Notes: generated by a model not told the origin, from the letters alone. Counted from the stretch's first letter, positions 7,682 through 14,356 are shown. The stretch: DNA of 15,519 bases from Microcaldota archaeon (GCA_030040595.1 JASHTL010000065.1:1-15519); one strand, 5' to 3'. Numbers and translations are program-made.

Positions 7682-7698
7682 ATGCCGATTTGTAAATA

Positions 7699-7743
7699 TG
7701 AGCAACCTTCCGAATTTATGAGCAGAATTGAATTAATGAGCAA
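7699..7743 (+). repeat. TGAGCA repeat cluster, right copy (three direct, 18-20 bp spacing)
   Basis: TGAGCAA 7699-7705, TGAGCAG 7719-7725 and TGAGCAA 7737-7743, each preceded by A. Starts are 20 and 18 bp apart, about two helical turns. The first two share an AATTT before the next repeat with the left cluster (5073-5099). The cluster lies just upstream of the first peptide-module promoter. It could be an operator array for that promoter or a boundary repeat of the A+T-rich block. Confidence 0.45.
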
Positions 7744-7752
7744 AGCCGTTTT

Positions 7753-7771
7753 GTAGGAAATATTTAAAAGG
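7753..7771 (+). promoter_or_regulatory. Promoter of peptide module A (BRE-like GTAGGAAA plus TATA)
   Basis: GTAGGAAA (7753-7760), two bases, then TTTAAAAGG (7763-7771). The same order and spacing occur before module B at 10858-10877. Transcription would begin near 7792, a few bases before ATG 7799. Confidence 0.65.
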
Positions 7772-7798
7772 CAGTAACACATAAGTCTAGTGTTTAAT

Positions 7799-7921
7799 AT
7801 GCAAATCGCGAGCGCAAGGAACCTCAGCGGCCAGTATCTTTACGCGAGCTTTAGCTATCCGTACACATCCACTGCAAGCTTCCAGCTCTGCTGGTGCATG
7901 TGGATGTGCTCTACTGCATAA
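7799..7921 (+). CDS. Module A short peptide (40 aa; candidate precursor or leader peptide)
   Basis: ATG 7799 to TAA 7919-7921. The start sits just after the predicted transcription start. The N-terminal half is polar and Tyr/Ser-rich (QYLYASFSYPY). The C-terminal end is unusual: FQLCWCMWMCSTA, with three Cys, two Trp and two Met in seven residues. The stop codon is embedded in the left arm of a hairpin, exactly as in module B, and a 931-residue ATP-grasp-like gene follows 71 nt later. A precursor of a modified peptide fits a short ORF next to an ATP-grasp enzyme. A regulatory leader peptide or small membrane peptide are alternatives. Support comes from promoter placement, the shared stop/hairpin geometry and its duplicate; the sequence itself matches no family I know. 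Confidence 0.55.
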   Translation: MQIASARNLSGQYLYASFSYPYTSTASFQLCWCMWMCSTA

Positions 7922-7956
7922 AGGCAGCATAACTTCTTCTGTGTGGTCTTTATGCA
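7915..7956 (+). promoter_or_regulatory. Conserved hairpin A overlapping the peptide stop codon
   Basis: TGCATAAAG (7915-7923) pairs with CTTTATGCA (7948-7956). A G-U and a C-G pair extend the stem to 11 bp, closing a pyrimidine-rich loop (TTCTTCT). The peptide's TAA is bases 5-7 of the left arm. The same stem and loop character recur at 11019-11057. No T-run follows, so it is not a classic terminator. It could tune expression between the peptide and the downstream gene, stabilise or process the mRNA, or respond to ribosomes stopping at the TAA. Confidence 0.65.
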
Positions 7957-7992
7957 AAACAAAACACCTAGATTGAATCCCGAGATGTTCTT

Positions 7993-10788
7993 ATGGCATC
8001 TGTAACAAGGTTGGACAGTACAAGGGCGCGGCTCGCCGCAACGATATTGGAAATAGGCAGCGTTGTGCGGGATATCCCCAATGGTAAGGAACCCCAAGCC
8101 AGGTCGCTGGAGATTTCCGTGCTGCAAACGGCTCCGGATGTCAAGTTCATAACTAACGGAGATCTAAGGGGCTCGAGCGAATATGTGATAAGATCAAGGA
8201 TCGCTCTGCTCCCCCCGGAACACGTGGCCGACACGGCAGCCAGGCTTGATGCGCTCCTCGCTGTTGCTGCAAGTTCGCACTTCAAGTTTGCGTCAAATGC
8301 AACGGACTACCTCAAGGAGATGTCGCCTCCTGTGATAATACCCGAACACGGTGGCGCATTCACGCTCCTCAAATCGCTATCCGAAGGGCTGGTAGACCCC
8401 GGAAAAAGGGACGCATACAAGAGCGCACTGGAACAGGCGGTCTCTATAGACTCACAGGTAAGGGGCAAGGTCTACGAAGAGATAGCAAGGAGATACGAGC
8501 AACGCGACCCTACTGTGGCAGGACTGACGCGCCTCGTGCAGGACGAGATATCTGCCGTGATGGAGTTGCGCGGCAGCGAAGTGGAAAAAGCCAAAAACGC
8601 AATTGTTGAACAGAAGATAGCCGAGATGAAGGCGACACGGATACCCAGCGAGATCAATGCAAACCTGACGTTGTACGGCCAGAGGCTTGGGGAGATAATC
8701 TCGAGGGACGGACTCACAAAGGATAATTCTCAAGGCAAGACCGGACAGGAGGCGCTTGCAAGGCTAAAGGTAGACCTGCGCTCCGGAATAGCTGCAGGAG
8801 AGATAGAAGCGCAGATCGCTCGGACTGTTGTTGCAGACGTGATCGAGAGCAGCATACGCATTGCGATACGCGCCGCATTGAGGCAGGTGGGTGCCGAAAA
8901 CGCGCTCTTTGGCGACGCACCGTCAACCGCAGGCAGGATCATCGAGATAGCTACAAGGGAGATCGCATCCCTCGGCGATGTGCCTGATACGTCAACAGTG
9001 CGTCATGTGGGTTCTCAGACAAAGCAGTATACGTTCATTGTGCCTGGAGTCGATGGCGGAGCCTCGTTCGGAAAGGTCCAGCTGGTCGATGCCGAGGCGC
9101 TGCTCAGGTACAGCAGGGTCACCCGCGAGACCACGGTATCCGAGATGGGCATACTGGCCAAGGAATTTGCTGATACTCTGAAGCTCCCTGGAAACTATCA
9201 CGCCAGCAGCGAGAACGGCGAACTTAAATGGATGGTCGACGCGGGGTTTTCCGCGGTTGGGAGGGGAGCAGGCAGCGCCATAGCAGGCATACCCCTGATA
9301 ACATTCGATAAAAACCCTGGAATAAGAATAGGATACGATCATGAATACCACGACCCTGAACAGATGGGCAAGAGACACGTCGACTCCAGGCCTTACGGCT
9401 CCTTCAAGATAACTAACTCATTGACCTTCTCGCCGTACAGCATTGCCATAGGCGAGCCTTATGCGGGCAGGATGGGGGCCGCAACAGCACTCTTCGCTGA
9501 CCTTGCTGACACTGTGGCAGGGAACCTGTCCCACACCTACCTTAATGGGCGCAATGGAAGCCATGTGCTCTCGGTAGCAGAGCTCGAGACGCATATAAGG
9601 GAGAACCTCCACGAGCTCGCCAACAGGCCTTATGAGGGCGCCGCTCCTGGCAGGAACGTGATCAAGATAGACTATTTCACCCTGTATCCTCCGGAGATCA
9701 GGGCCGAGATGCTGGAAAGGTTCTTCGAATCTGGCAGCATGGACGGCATAACGAAGGATGCGGCATTCGTGGCGAGGCTTGCGGATTTGACAAGGAACGG
9801 CGGCATGAGGCTGGCCATGCTCGACATATCCGGAGGCTACGACGGCGCTGGCGTAAGCGAGATGATCTCGATTATGAGAAGGGGCACAGGAGCCAATCAG
9901 ATCGAGCATTATGTAAGATCGGTGGTGCAGGAGTTCGCATCCAAGACCGGAAGGACCCCAAAGAATGTACTGATAGCGAGCAGAGAAGGCATGATGACCG
10001 CGTTCCAGTTCGAGCACCGGGTGCTCCAGCAATCGATGCTTACCTACGGCAGGCATTTTGGAATAGAGAGCGTAGGGATAACGGACCTGGAGATGGTCGA
10101 GCAGTCGATTGCGGTAGCAAGGCAGTCAGGCTCCGCATTCAGGGTTCCTACCCTTGACGGCCGCGTGATAGAGCCCGACGTTATAGTGAAGCTCTTCGCC
10201 TATCCTTACGGCACCAGGCACCTTGAAGAGGAGGGCCTGATAATACCCGAGCTTCCCGGCGGCGCAATCTTCTCGCCCACGCCCTCTTCAAGAAAGGTGA
10301 TATCGGACAAAAGGATAAATTCTGCGCTTCTCAACGCCCTTAGAAATGAGCTTGACGCGCATGGCGTCGACGTCTTCCCTGCGCGCGAGATAAACGTGGC
10401 ATTGAAGCTCAGCAGCAGCTTCAGCCGCGCCACAGACCAGATAATCGAGTTCATGCGGCAGAACGCGGACAGGTACCCTGACATGGCATATACCGGCGCG
10501 ATACTCAAGCTCTCGGACAAGCTCGAGAGGACCGACGGAAGCGAGGTCAGGTCCGTCTACCCGATACCTGCCGGCGCGATGGCCGGCGGCGAGGTTGCCG
10601 AGCTCTTTGTATACGGAAGACTGAAGGAGCTCTACGAGACCGGAGGCAGCAAGTTCATAGTCCAGCCTAACGTTGTAACGCTTACTGTGGACAACGACGG
10701 CAATATTCCTCCCAAGTTCGAGGTGCGCGTGGCAGCATACTCCGACTTCAATGGAAACTCGCCCCTGCGCGACCTTGCCAGGGTATAG
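7993..10788 (+). CDS. Large ATP-grasp-like protein of module A (931 aa)
   Basis: ATG 7993 is the only sensible start, since an in-frame TAG lies at 7969. No Shine-Dalgarno is seen. Residues 1-350 are mostly helical and unrecognised. The last 300 residues look like a pre-ATP-grasp plus ATP-grasp arrangement of the glutathionylspermidine-synthase or circularly permuted type. LDGRVIEPDVIVKLF (about 713-728) is followed by an S-D-K-R segment (RKVISDKRINSALLNAL, about 768-784). A candidate ATP-binding Lys strand (AILKLSD, near 835) is followed by a P-loop-like Gly stretch, then FIVQPNVVTLTV and KFEVRV (near 907). The protein ends about 15 residues later, and the E-x-N metal motif normally found further on is not evident. 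It may be a non-canonical or degenerate ligase. Encoded after short peptide A and hairpin A. Confidence is high for the gene, moderate for the fold. Confidence 0.72.
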   Translation: MASVTRLDSTRARLAATILEIGSVVRDIPNGKEPQARSLEISVLQTAPDVKFITNGDLRGSSEYVIRSRIALLPPEHVADTAARLDALLAVAASSHFKFASNATDYLKEMSPPVIIPEHGGAFTLLKSLSEGLVDPGKRDAYKSALEQAVSIDSQVRGKVYEEIARRYEQRDPTVAGLTRLVQDEISAVMELRGSEVEKAKNAIVEQKIAEMKATRIPSEINANLTLYGQRLGEIISRDGLTKDNSQGKTGQEALARLKVDLRSGIAAGEIEAQIARTVVADVIESSIRIAIRAALRQVGAENALFGDAPSTAGRIIEIATREIASLGDVPDTSTVRHVGSQTKQYTFIVPGVDGGASFGKVQLVDAEALLRYSRVTRETTVSEMGILAKEFADTLKLPGNYHASSENGELKWMVDAGFSAVGRGAGSAIAGIPLITFDKNPGIRIGYDHEYHDPEQMGKRHVDSRPYGSFKITNSLTFSPYSIAIGEPYAGRMGAATALFADLADTVAGNLSHTYLNGRNGSHVLSVAELETHIRENLHELANRPYEGAAPGRNVIKIDYFTLYPPEIRAEMLERFFESGSMDGITKDAAFVARLADLTRNGGMRLAMLDISGGYDGAGVSEMISIMRRGTGANQIEHYVRSVVQEFASKTGRTPKNVLIASREGMMTAFQFEHRVLQQSMLTYGRHFGIESVGITDLEMVEQSIAVARQSGSAFRVPTLDGRVIEPDVIVKLFAYPYGTRHLEEEGLIIPELPGGAIFSPTPSSRKVISDKRINSALLNALRNELDAHGVDVFPAREINVALKLSSSFSRATDQIIEFMRQNADRYPDMAYTGAILKLSDKLERTDGSEVRSVYPIPAGAMAGGEVAELFVYGRLKELYETGGSKFIVQPNVVTLTVDNDGNIPPKFEVRVAAYSDFNGNSPLRDLARV

Positions 10789-10857
10789 CGCGCTGTGTTG
10801 AGAGCAGAATTGCAACGTTCATTGTGAGCCTTGCCTAACAGCAACGGGATTTTTTCC

Positions 10858-10877
10858 GTAGGAAAACTTTAAAAAGG
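10858..10877 (+). promoter_or_regulatory. Promoter of peptide module B (BRE-like GTAGGAAA plus TATA)
   Basis: GTAGGAAA (10858-10865), two bases, then TTTAAAAAGG (10868-10877), nearly identical in content and spacing to module A. Predicted transcription start is near 10898, leaving a short leader with GAAGGAAGGT before GTG 10921. It separates the second ATP-grasp gene transcriptionally from the first. Confidence 0.65.
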
Positions 10878-10920
10878 TGTGCAACTATAGGTTAAGTCAC
10901 AATTGAAGGAAGGTAAGAAC

Positions 10921-11025
10921 GTGTCCAATGCAAACGAATACGACAACCAGTTCCTTATGCTCAGCATTGGCCAGGTACTTCTGTTGCAGATAGTACAGCT
11001 TATAGACTTGCTCCTGTCTGCATAA
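10921..11025 (+). CDS. Module B short peptide (34 aa; candidate precursor or leader peptide)
   Basis: GTG 10921 to TAA 11023-11025, with a purine-rich AAGGAAGGT just upstream. An in-frame TTG at 10903 would add six residues. The N terminus is polar (SNANEYDNQ). The rest is a strongly hydrophobic, Leu/Ile/Val-rich helix (LSIGQVLLLQIVQLIDLLLS). It is unlike peptide A in sequence, but like A it ends in a small hydroxy residue plus Ala-stop, and its TAA sits at the same position in the same hairpin. An overlapping 21-codon ORF in another frame (10928-10993) is less likely because it does not end at the hairpin. Possible roles: precursor peptide for the downstream ligase, small membrane peptide, or leader. 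Confidence 0.5.
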   Translation: MSNANEYDNQFLMLSIGQVLLLQIVQLIDLLLSA

Positions 11026-11057
11026 AGGCTTCTTCTCTTCTTTGCGGTCTTTATGCA
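11019..11057 (+). promoter_or_regulatory. Conserved hairpin B overlapping the peptide stop codon
   Basis: TGCATAAAG (11019-11027) pairs with CTTTATGCA (11049-11057), again extended by G-U and C-G. The loop is pyrimidine-rich (TTCTTCTCTTCTTT). The TAA of peptide B is bases 5-7 of the left arm, identical to hairpin A. The ATP-grasp start is 51 nt downstream. Surrounding sequence is not conserved between modules, so the element itself appears to be maintained. Confidence 0.65.
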
Positions 11058-11108
11058 ATAAACAATGGTGAGTTAAAACTGAGAAAAATCATGATAATGG
11101 TGTAAAAA

Positions 11109-12566
11109 ATGAATGCGGTTGCAAGTAGAGCGAGAAGGCCATCGGATCAAGGATCTGATCTGTCATGGTATTCAATAGGCAGGGAGGTATTAAGGGCAAA
11201 CGGCTTAGAGGGCAGGGCGTATACTGTTTACAACGCAGTGGGGCCAGACGACCGTTTCCTCTTTCCTGACAAGGGGGTCAACTGGGCTTCCACGGCAGTC
11301 AGGGCGGTTGCTGCCGTAAGCCATGATGAGACAGTGATAACCACAAGGATGATCGACGGGCACTTACAGTACCTTGAGGGGATAGGCCTGATACCTGACA
11401 CGGCAAGGGTTATCCAGGTGGATCCTGAGTTCGTGAGGACCAAAAAGGTATTCGGGTATCCGTATAACGACGCGGTCGAACAGCTGAGACAGCAGAAAGT
11501 CACAATATGCAACGACGGGACCGGATATCTTATACCGGCATTCTCGTGCCCGCAGGTTGATGAACAGGCAAGGTCGATAGGACTGAACCCGGTGGGATTC
11601 CCTGACAGCCATCAGACAAACAACAAGAGATTCCTGAGGCTTGACTCTGACAGCTTTGGGCACACAATGGCCCCTGGTGCAGTGATAGAGGACTGGAAGG
11701 ATGTGCGCCCCGCAGCCAGGCAGTTCGGCGGAAGCAAGCATGGGGCATGGCTAAAGCTTGACTACGCGGGTGGCGGAATGCTCGTTATGGAAATACCCAG
11801 GGTCACCGCAGACAGCGTGATCAGGGAGATGCGCAAGATCAGACACAGGGCCATTGACGCGTTTAAGCTCAGGGAAGCTGCAATCACCATAGCAAGGTTC
11901 TGGCCTAAGCAGAAGGTTTCTCCGAAAGGACTTGCGTTCGTGCTGGAAAGCTCCGCAAAGAACAGCGGGCCGATAGCGGTCAATGTGAATACGCAGATAA
12001 TGACATACAAGACCGGCGAGATAAGGATAGTCTGCCACACAAAGCAGCTTACCGGATCCGACGGCGAGTTCCTTGGCAGCGTAAGGTTCCACCCATCCGA
12101 ACAAGTCCGTGCAGACATAGAGGATCAGGCAACGAAGGCTGCGCGCAGCATACAGGCGAGGGGTTACTATGGCATACTCGGCGTGGACTCTTTCCTACTC
12201 TCTGACGGAAAGGTACTTGTGACCGAGGTGAACGCGAGGCCAAACTCCAGCACGTTCCCCACCATCGCAGCGGCAAAGCTGGGCGCAACAGAATGGGTAT
12301 CATTCGACGTCAAGGCGCATGCCAGTGACGGCAGCCCACGTTACTTCATGAACATCTCCGATTACGTTGACATAGTCGGAAGGGAGCTTGCCGTCAGAGG
12401 AAACCCAAGGGACGGGCTTGTGGTGCCGCTCTCGTTCCAGACATACGTTAGCGGCCCGAACGTAGTTCCCGACGCGTCTGTGAAAATAATGGTCATGGCC
12501 AGGGACGTGCAGAGACGGGATGAGATAGTCCAGGAGCTGCATGAAAGGGGACTAAGGAGGGAATGA
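11109..12566 (+). CDS. ATP-grasp peptide ligase-like protein of module B (PGM1-like)
   Basis: 485 residues from ATG 11109. ATP-grasp enzymes join a carboxylate to an amine through an acyl-phosphate. Visible features, in order: a Rossmann-like pre-ATP-grasp part (residues 30-150); NDGTGYLIPAFSCPQVDEQA near 137-156 and an N-K-x-x-x-R-x-D segment near 171-180; an ATP-binding Lys strand WLKLDY with K216 followed by a GGG turn (221-223); a basic R/K strand; and the metal-binding end with a strand GVDSFLL and TEVNARPNS, giving E373-x-N375, R377 and N379. Overall length and order resemble the pheganomycin ligase PGM1 type, which adds amino acids to ribosomal peptides. Its upstream short ORF is therefore a candidate substrate. 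It is encoded 51 nt after hairpin B and ends 4 nt from the convergent peptidase gene. Confidence 0.78.
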   Translation: MNAVASRARRPSDQGSDLSWYSIGREVLRANGLEGRAYTVYNAVGPDDRFLFPDKGVNWASTAVRAVAAVSHDETVITTRMIDGHLQYLEGIGLIPDTARVIQVDPEFVRTKKVFGYPYNDAVEQLRQQKVTICNDGTGYLIPAFSCPQVDEQARSIGLNPVGFPDSHQTNNKRFLRLDSDSFGHTMAPGAVIEDWKDVRPAARQFGGSKHGAWLKLDYAGGGMLVMEIPRVTADSVIREMRKIRHRAIDAFKLREAAITIARFWPKQKVSPKGLAFVLESSAKNSGPIAVNVNTQIMTYKTGEIRIVCHTKQLTGSDGEFLGSVRFHPSEQVRADIEDQATKAARSIQARGYYGILGVDSFLLSDGKVLVTEVNARPNSSTFPTIAAAKLGATEWVSFDVKAHASDGSPRYFMNISDYVDIVGRELAVRGNPRDGLVVPLSFQTYVSGPNVVPDASVKIMVMARDVQRRDEIVQELHERGLRRE

Positions 12567-12570
12567 GCTT

Positions 12571-13707
12571 CTAGAATGTTTCAAGAAGCGTGACGAGCTC
12601 CCTCTCAAGGGTCCTCATGCTGCTGACGTTCACGTACTCGTTTGCCCTGTGGCGCGATGGATTTCCAACACCGTACGCCACGGTAGGTATGCCCGCCTCA
12701 AAGAGGAATGTCCCGTCATTGCCTCCGAACGTGCCGTACAGGTTCTTCTCGCCTGTCGCGCTGATCAGCTTCCTCACTATTTTTGAATTTGGGCTTGCGA
12801 GATAGCTGTCGTGCAGCGCCGTGAATTCCAGCCTTGCATCGATGCCGTATTCCCTTCTCGTCTTATCAAAAAGCGCTATGAACTTCCTCTGCAGCTCTTT
12901 CACCGAGACTTCCGGCGGACTGCGCATATCGAATTTTGCCTCGAGCACGCCAGGTATTATGTTCTCCTTATCTCCCGCATGCACCACTGTTATGTTGAAC
13001 CTGCCGTATACCTTCTTGTCCAGGTCCCCCCTGTATCTTGATACGTACTTTGCAGCTGTACCCTCGAAAGCCTGCAGTTTCTGCAGGAATGGCAGGGCAA
13101 TGGCAACCGCATTCTTCCCCTGGAAAGGGTATCCCGCATGGACCTCCTTGCCCCTTACGACTATCCTTCCCATGGTCACCCCGCTTCCGCCCACTGCTAT
13201 CTTCTTTCTAGTGTCCAGTATCACTGCATAATCGCTCCTTATCGCCTTCCTCCTGTTTTTGACCACCCATTCAAGGCCGTATCTCGATCCCACCTCCTCG
13301 TCACACGTGTAGATCAGCTCTATGTTGGTCTTGCTCTTCGCATTCTGCGCAGCAATGAGCGAAGCGACTATGCCGGACTTGTCGTCCACAGACCCTCTGC
13401 CGAAGGCCCTCTCGCCACGGATTGTAAGCCTGAAAGGATCGGTCTTCCAGTCCCGCAGGTTTACAGTAACCACGTCAAAATGCGAGTTTAGGCCTATCGT
13501 CTCCGCAGCCCCGTTATCGATGCGCCCGATGACATTCGGCCTCGGCTTGCCGTCGGGAGCCTTGGCATATACAACATCGACCTTTGCGCCGATGCCCTTG
13601 AGCTTTTCCTTCAGGAGCTTCGCCATCTCCTCGTAATTGCTCTTCGTGACAGAGTTTGTATCCAGCGCCACCAGCTCCCTAAGCAATTGGAGGTCATTCT
13701 CCGCCAT
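12571..13707 (-). CDS. M20-family metallopeptidase/deacylase (ArgE/DapE/CPG2-like)
   Basis: 378 residues from ATG 13707, complete. Zinc-site residues are in the expected order: H76 and D78 (SHFDVV), D108 in GRGSVDDK (bridging Asp), E137/E138 in TCDEEVG (catalytic Glu and ligand), D165 in VILDT, and H353 in RHRANEYV. H190 (GKEVHAGYP) is the lid-domain histidine that completes the active site of the partner subunit. M20 enzymes cleave N-acyl amino acids, di- or tripeptides or carboxy-terminal residues; the exact substrate cannot be read from this sequence. The gene converges on the module B ATP-grasp gene (4 nt gap) and has its own promoter, so a joint role with the ligase is only a possibility. 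Confidence 0.87.
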   Translation of the reverse strand: MAENDLQLLRELVALDTNSVTKSNYEEMAKLLKEKLKGIGAKVDVVYAKAPDGKPRPNVIGRIDNGAAETIGLNSHFDVVTVNLRDWKTDPFRLTIRGERAFGRGSVDDKSGIVASLIAAQNAKSKTNIELIYTCDEEVGSRYGLEWVVKNRRKAIRSDYAVILDTRKKIAVGGSGVTMGRIVVRGKEVHAGYPFQGKNAVAIALPFLQKLQAFEGTAAKYVSRYRGDLDKKVYGRFNITVVHAGDKENIIPGVLEAKFDMRSPPEVSVKELQRKFIALFDKTRREYGIDARLEFTALHDSYLASPNSKIVRKLISATGEKNLYGTFGGNDGTFLFEAGIPTVAYGVGNPSRHRANEYVNVSSMRTLERELVTLLETF

Positions 13708-13733
13708 GCAATCGATTAATTTACAGCTGACAA

Positions 13734-13743
13734 GCTTATATAC
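13734..13743 (-). promoter_or_regulatory. TATA-box promoter for the M20 peptidase gene
   Basis: Read on the minus strand the sequence is AGTATATAAG, about 30 nt before ATG 13707. It suggests a transcript with a very short or no leader, separate from the upstream P1-like gene. Confidence 0.6.
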
Positions 13744-13760
13744 TCTGTCTCCGGCCCGGT

Positions 13761-14252
13761 CTAGGCCTGCCCCTGCTTCGTGGACCTAAGGAAGAGGAGC
13801 ACGTCGTTCGCCCTTCCCTCATCAGCATCGACGTCAAGCGCCTTGGCGAGCGTTGTCATCTCCTCTGCACTCCCGATCTTGCCGAGCGCCACAAGGAAAT
13901 AGTAGCTGTAAATGTATATCAAATGACTTTTCACGTTCGCATTTTCCAGCAGCCTCATCAGGCTCCTGTCCGGTATGAATCCCGCAGCCCTGAGCACCGT
14001 GCCGACGTTCTCCTCAGTTATCTCCCTGCCCGCATAGCTCACGTAGGCAGCTGCGTAAAGGTACGGCATCATCTCGTCCGCGCGCTCGAGTATCCCCGGC
14101 GTCTGCACTATGCGCCTGAACTCGGCCGAGATAAAGTCCCGTTCTGAGGATGCGATGGCCGACATAAGCGCCTTCAGCACGGCAAGCTCGGTCTCGAGGA
14201 CAACCTCGTCATGGTTCACCGTCTCCGTGGACTCCTCGAATGGTTCTGCCAT
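13761..14252 (-). CDS. Protein with two tandem ribosomal stalk P1 (L12-type) dimerization-like domains
   Basis: 163 residues from ATG 14252. A GTG at 14255 is the only longer option. Residues about 63-104 (YLYAAAYVSYAGREITEENV ... TVLRAAGF) match the N-terminal dimerization domain of archaeal ribosomal protein P1 (YxYAALLLHxAGKEITEEN...VLxAAG). Residues about 112-157 (YIYSYYFLVALGKIGSAEEM ... ALDVDADEGR) fit the same pattern more loosely, so the protein may fold as an internal P1-like dimer. The hinge and acidic C-terminal tail that recruits elongation factors are absent; the protein ends in STKQGQA. The first 60 residues are acidic then helical. It is therefore not the normal stalk protein, but could compete for or mimic stalk assembly. 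Leaderless promoter upstream. Confidence 0.72.
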   Translation of the reverse strand: MAEPFEESTETVNHDEVVLETELAVLKALMSAIASSERDFISAEFRRIVQTPGILERADEMMPYLYAAAYVSYAGREITEENVGTVLRAAGFIPDRSLMRLLENANVKSHLIYIYSYYFLVALGKIGSAEEMTTLAKALDVDADEGRANDVLLFLRSTKQGQA

Positions 14253-14275
14253 CACCTCTAGATACGATCAAGCCA

Positions 14276-14283
14276 TTTATTAA
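14276..14283 (-). promoter_or_regulatory. TATA-box promoter for the P1-like gene
   Basis: Minus-strand TTAATAAA is centred about 28 nt before ATG 14252, consistent with a leaderless transcript. An AGAGGTG directly abuts the ATG and is too close to act as a normal ribosome-binding site. Confidence 0.5.
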
Positions 14284-14356
14284 TGCTACATCCCCGGATG
14301 TGACCCGGGATATTAAAGCGCCTAGGTTTCCAATGAAGGCAGAGCATATCGAAATG

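Noticed and set aside
7682..7756. A 24-codon ORF starting right after the stop of the 83-residue gene (TGA then ATG)
   Set aside because: It is short, has no promoter or ribosome site of its own, and its ATG-AGC-A codons coincide with the TGAGCA repeats. The repeat explanation is stronger.
7915..7956. Hairpin A as a Rho-independent-style terminator
   Set aside because: The bases after the stem are A/C-rich, not a T-run, on either strand. A regulatory or processing role is more likely.
9418..10056. 212-codon minus-strand frame inside the 931-residue gene
   Set aside because: It lies wholly antisense to a gene with consistent protein features. Its translation is His/Arg/Cys-rich, as expected for the reverse frame of this coding sequence.
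10928..10993. A 21-codon ORF (starting Met-Gln like peptide A) overlapping module B's peptide in another frame
   Set aside because: It ends about 26 nt before the hairpin, whereas the GTG-10921 frame ends at the same hairpin position as peptide A. It has no better start signal.
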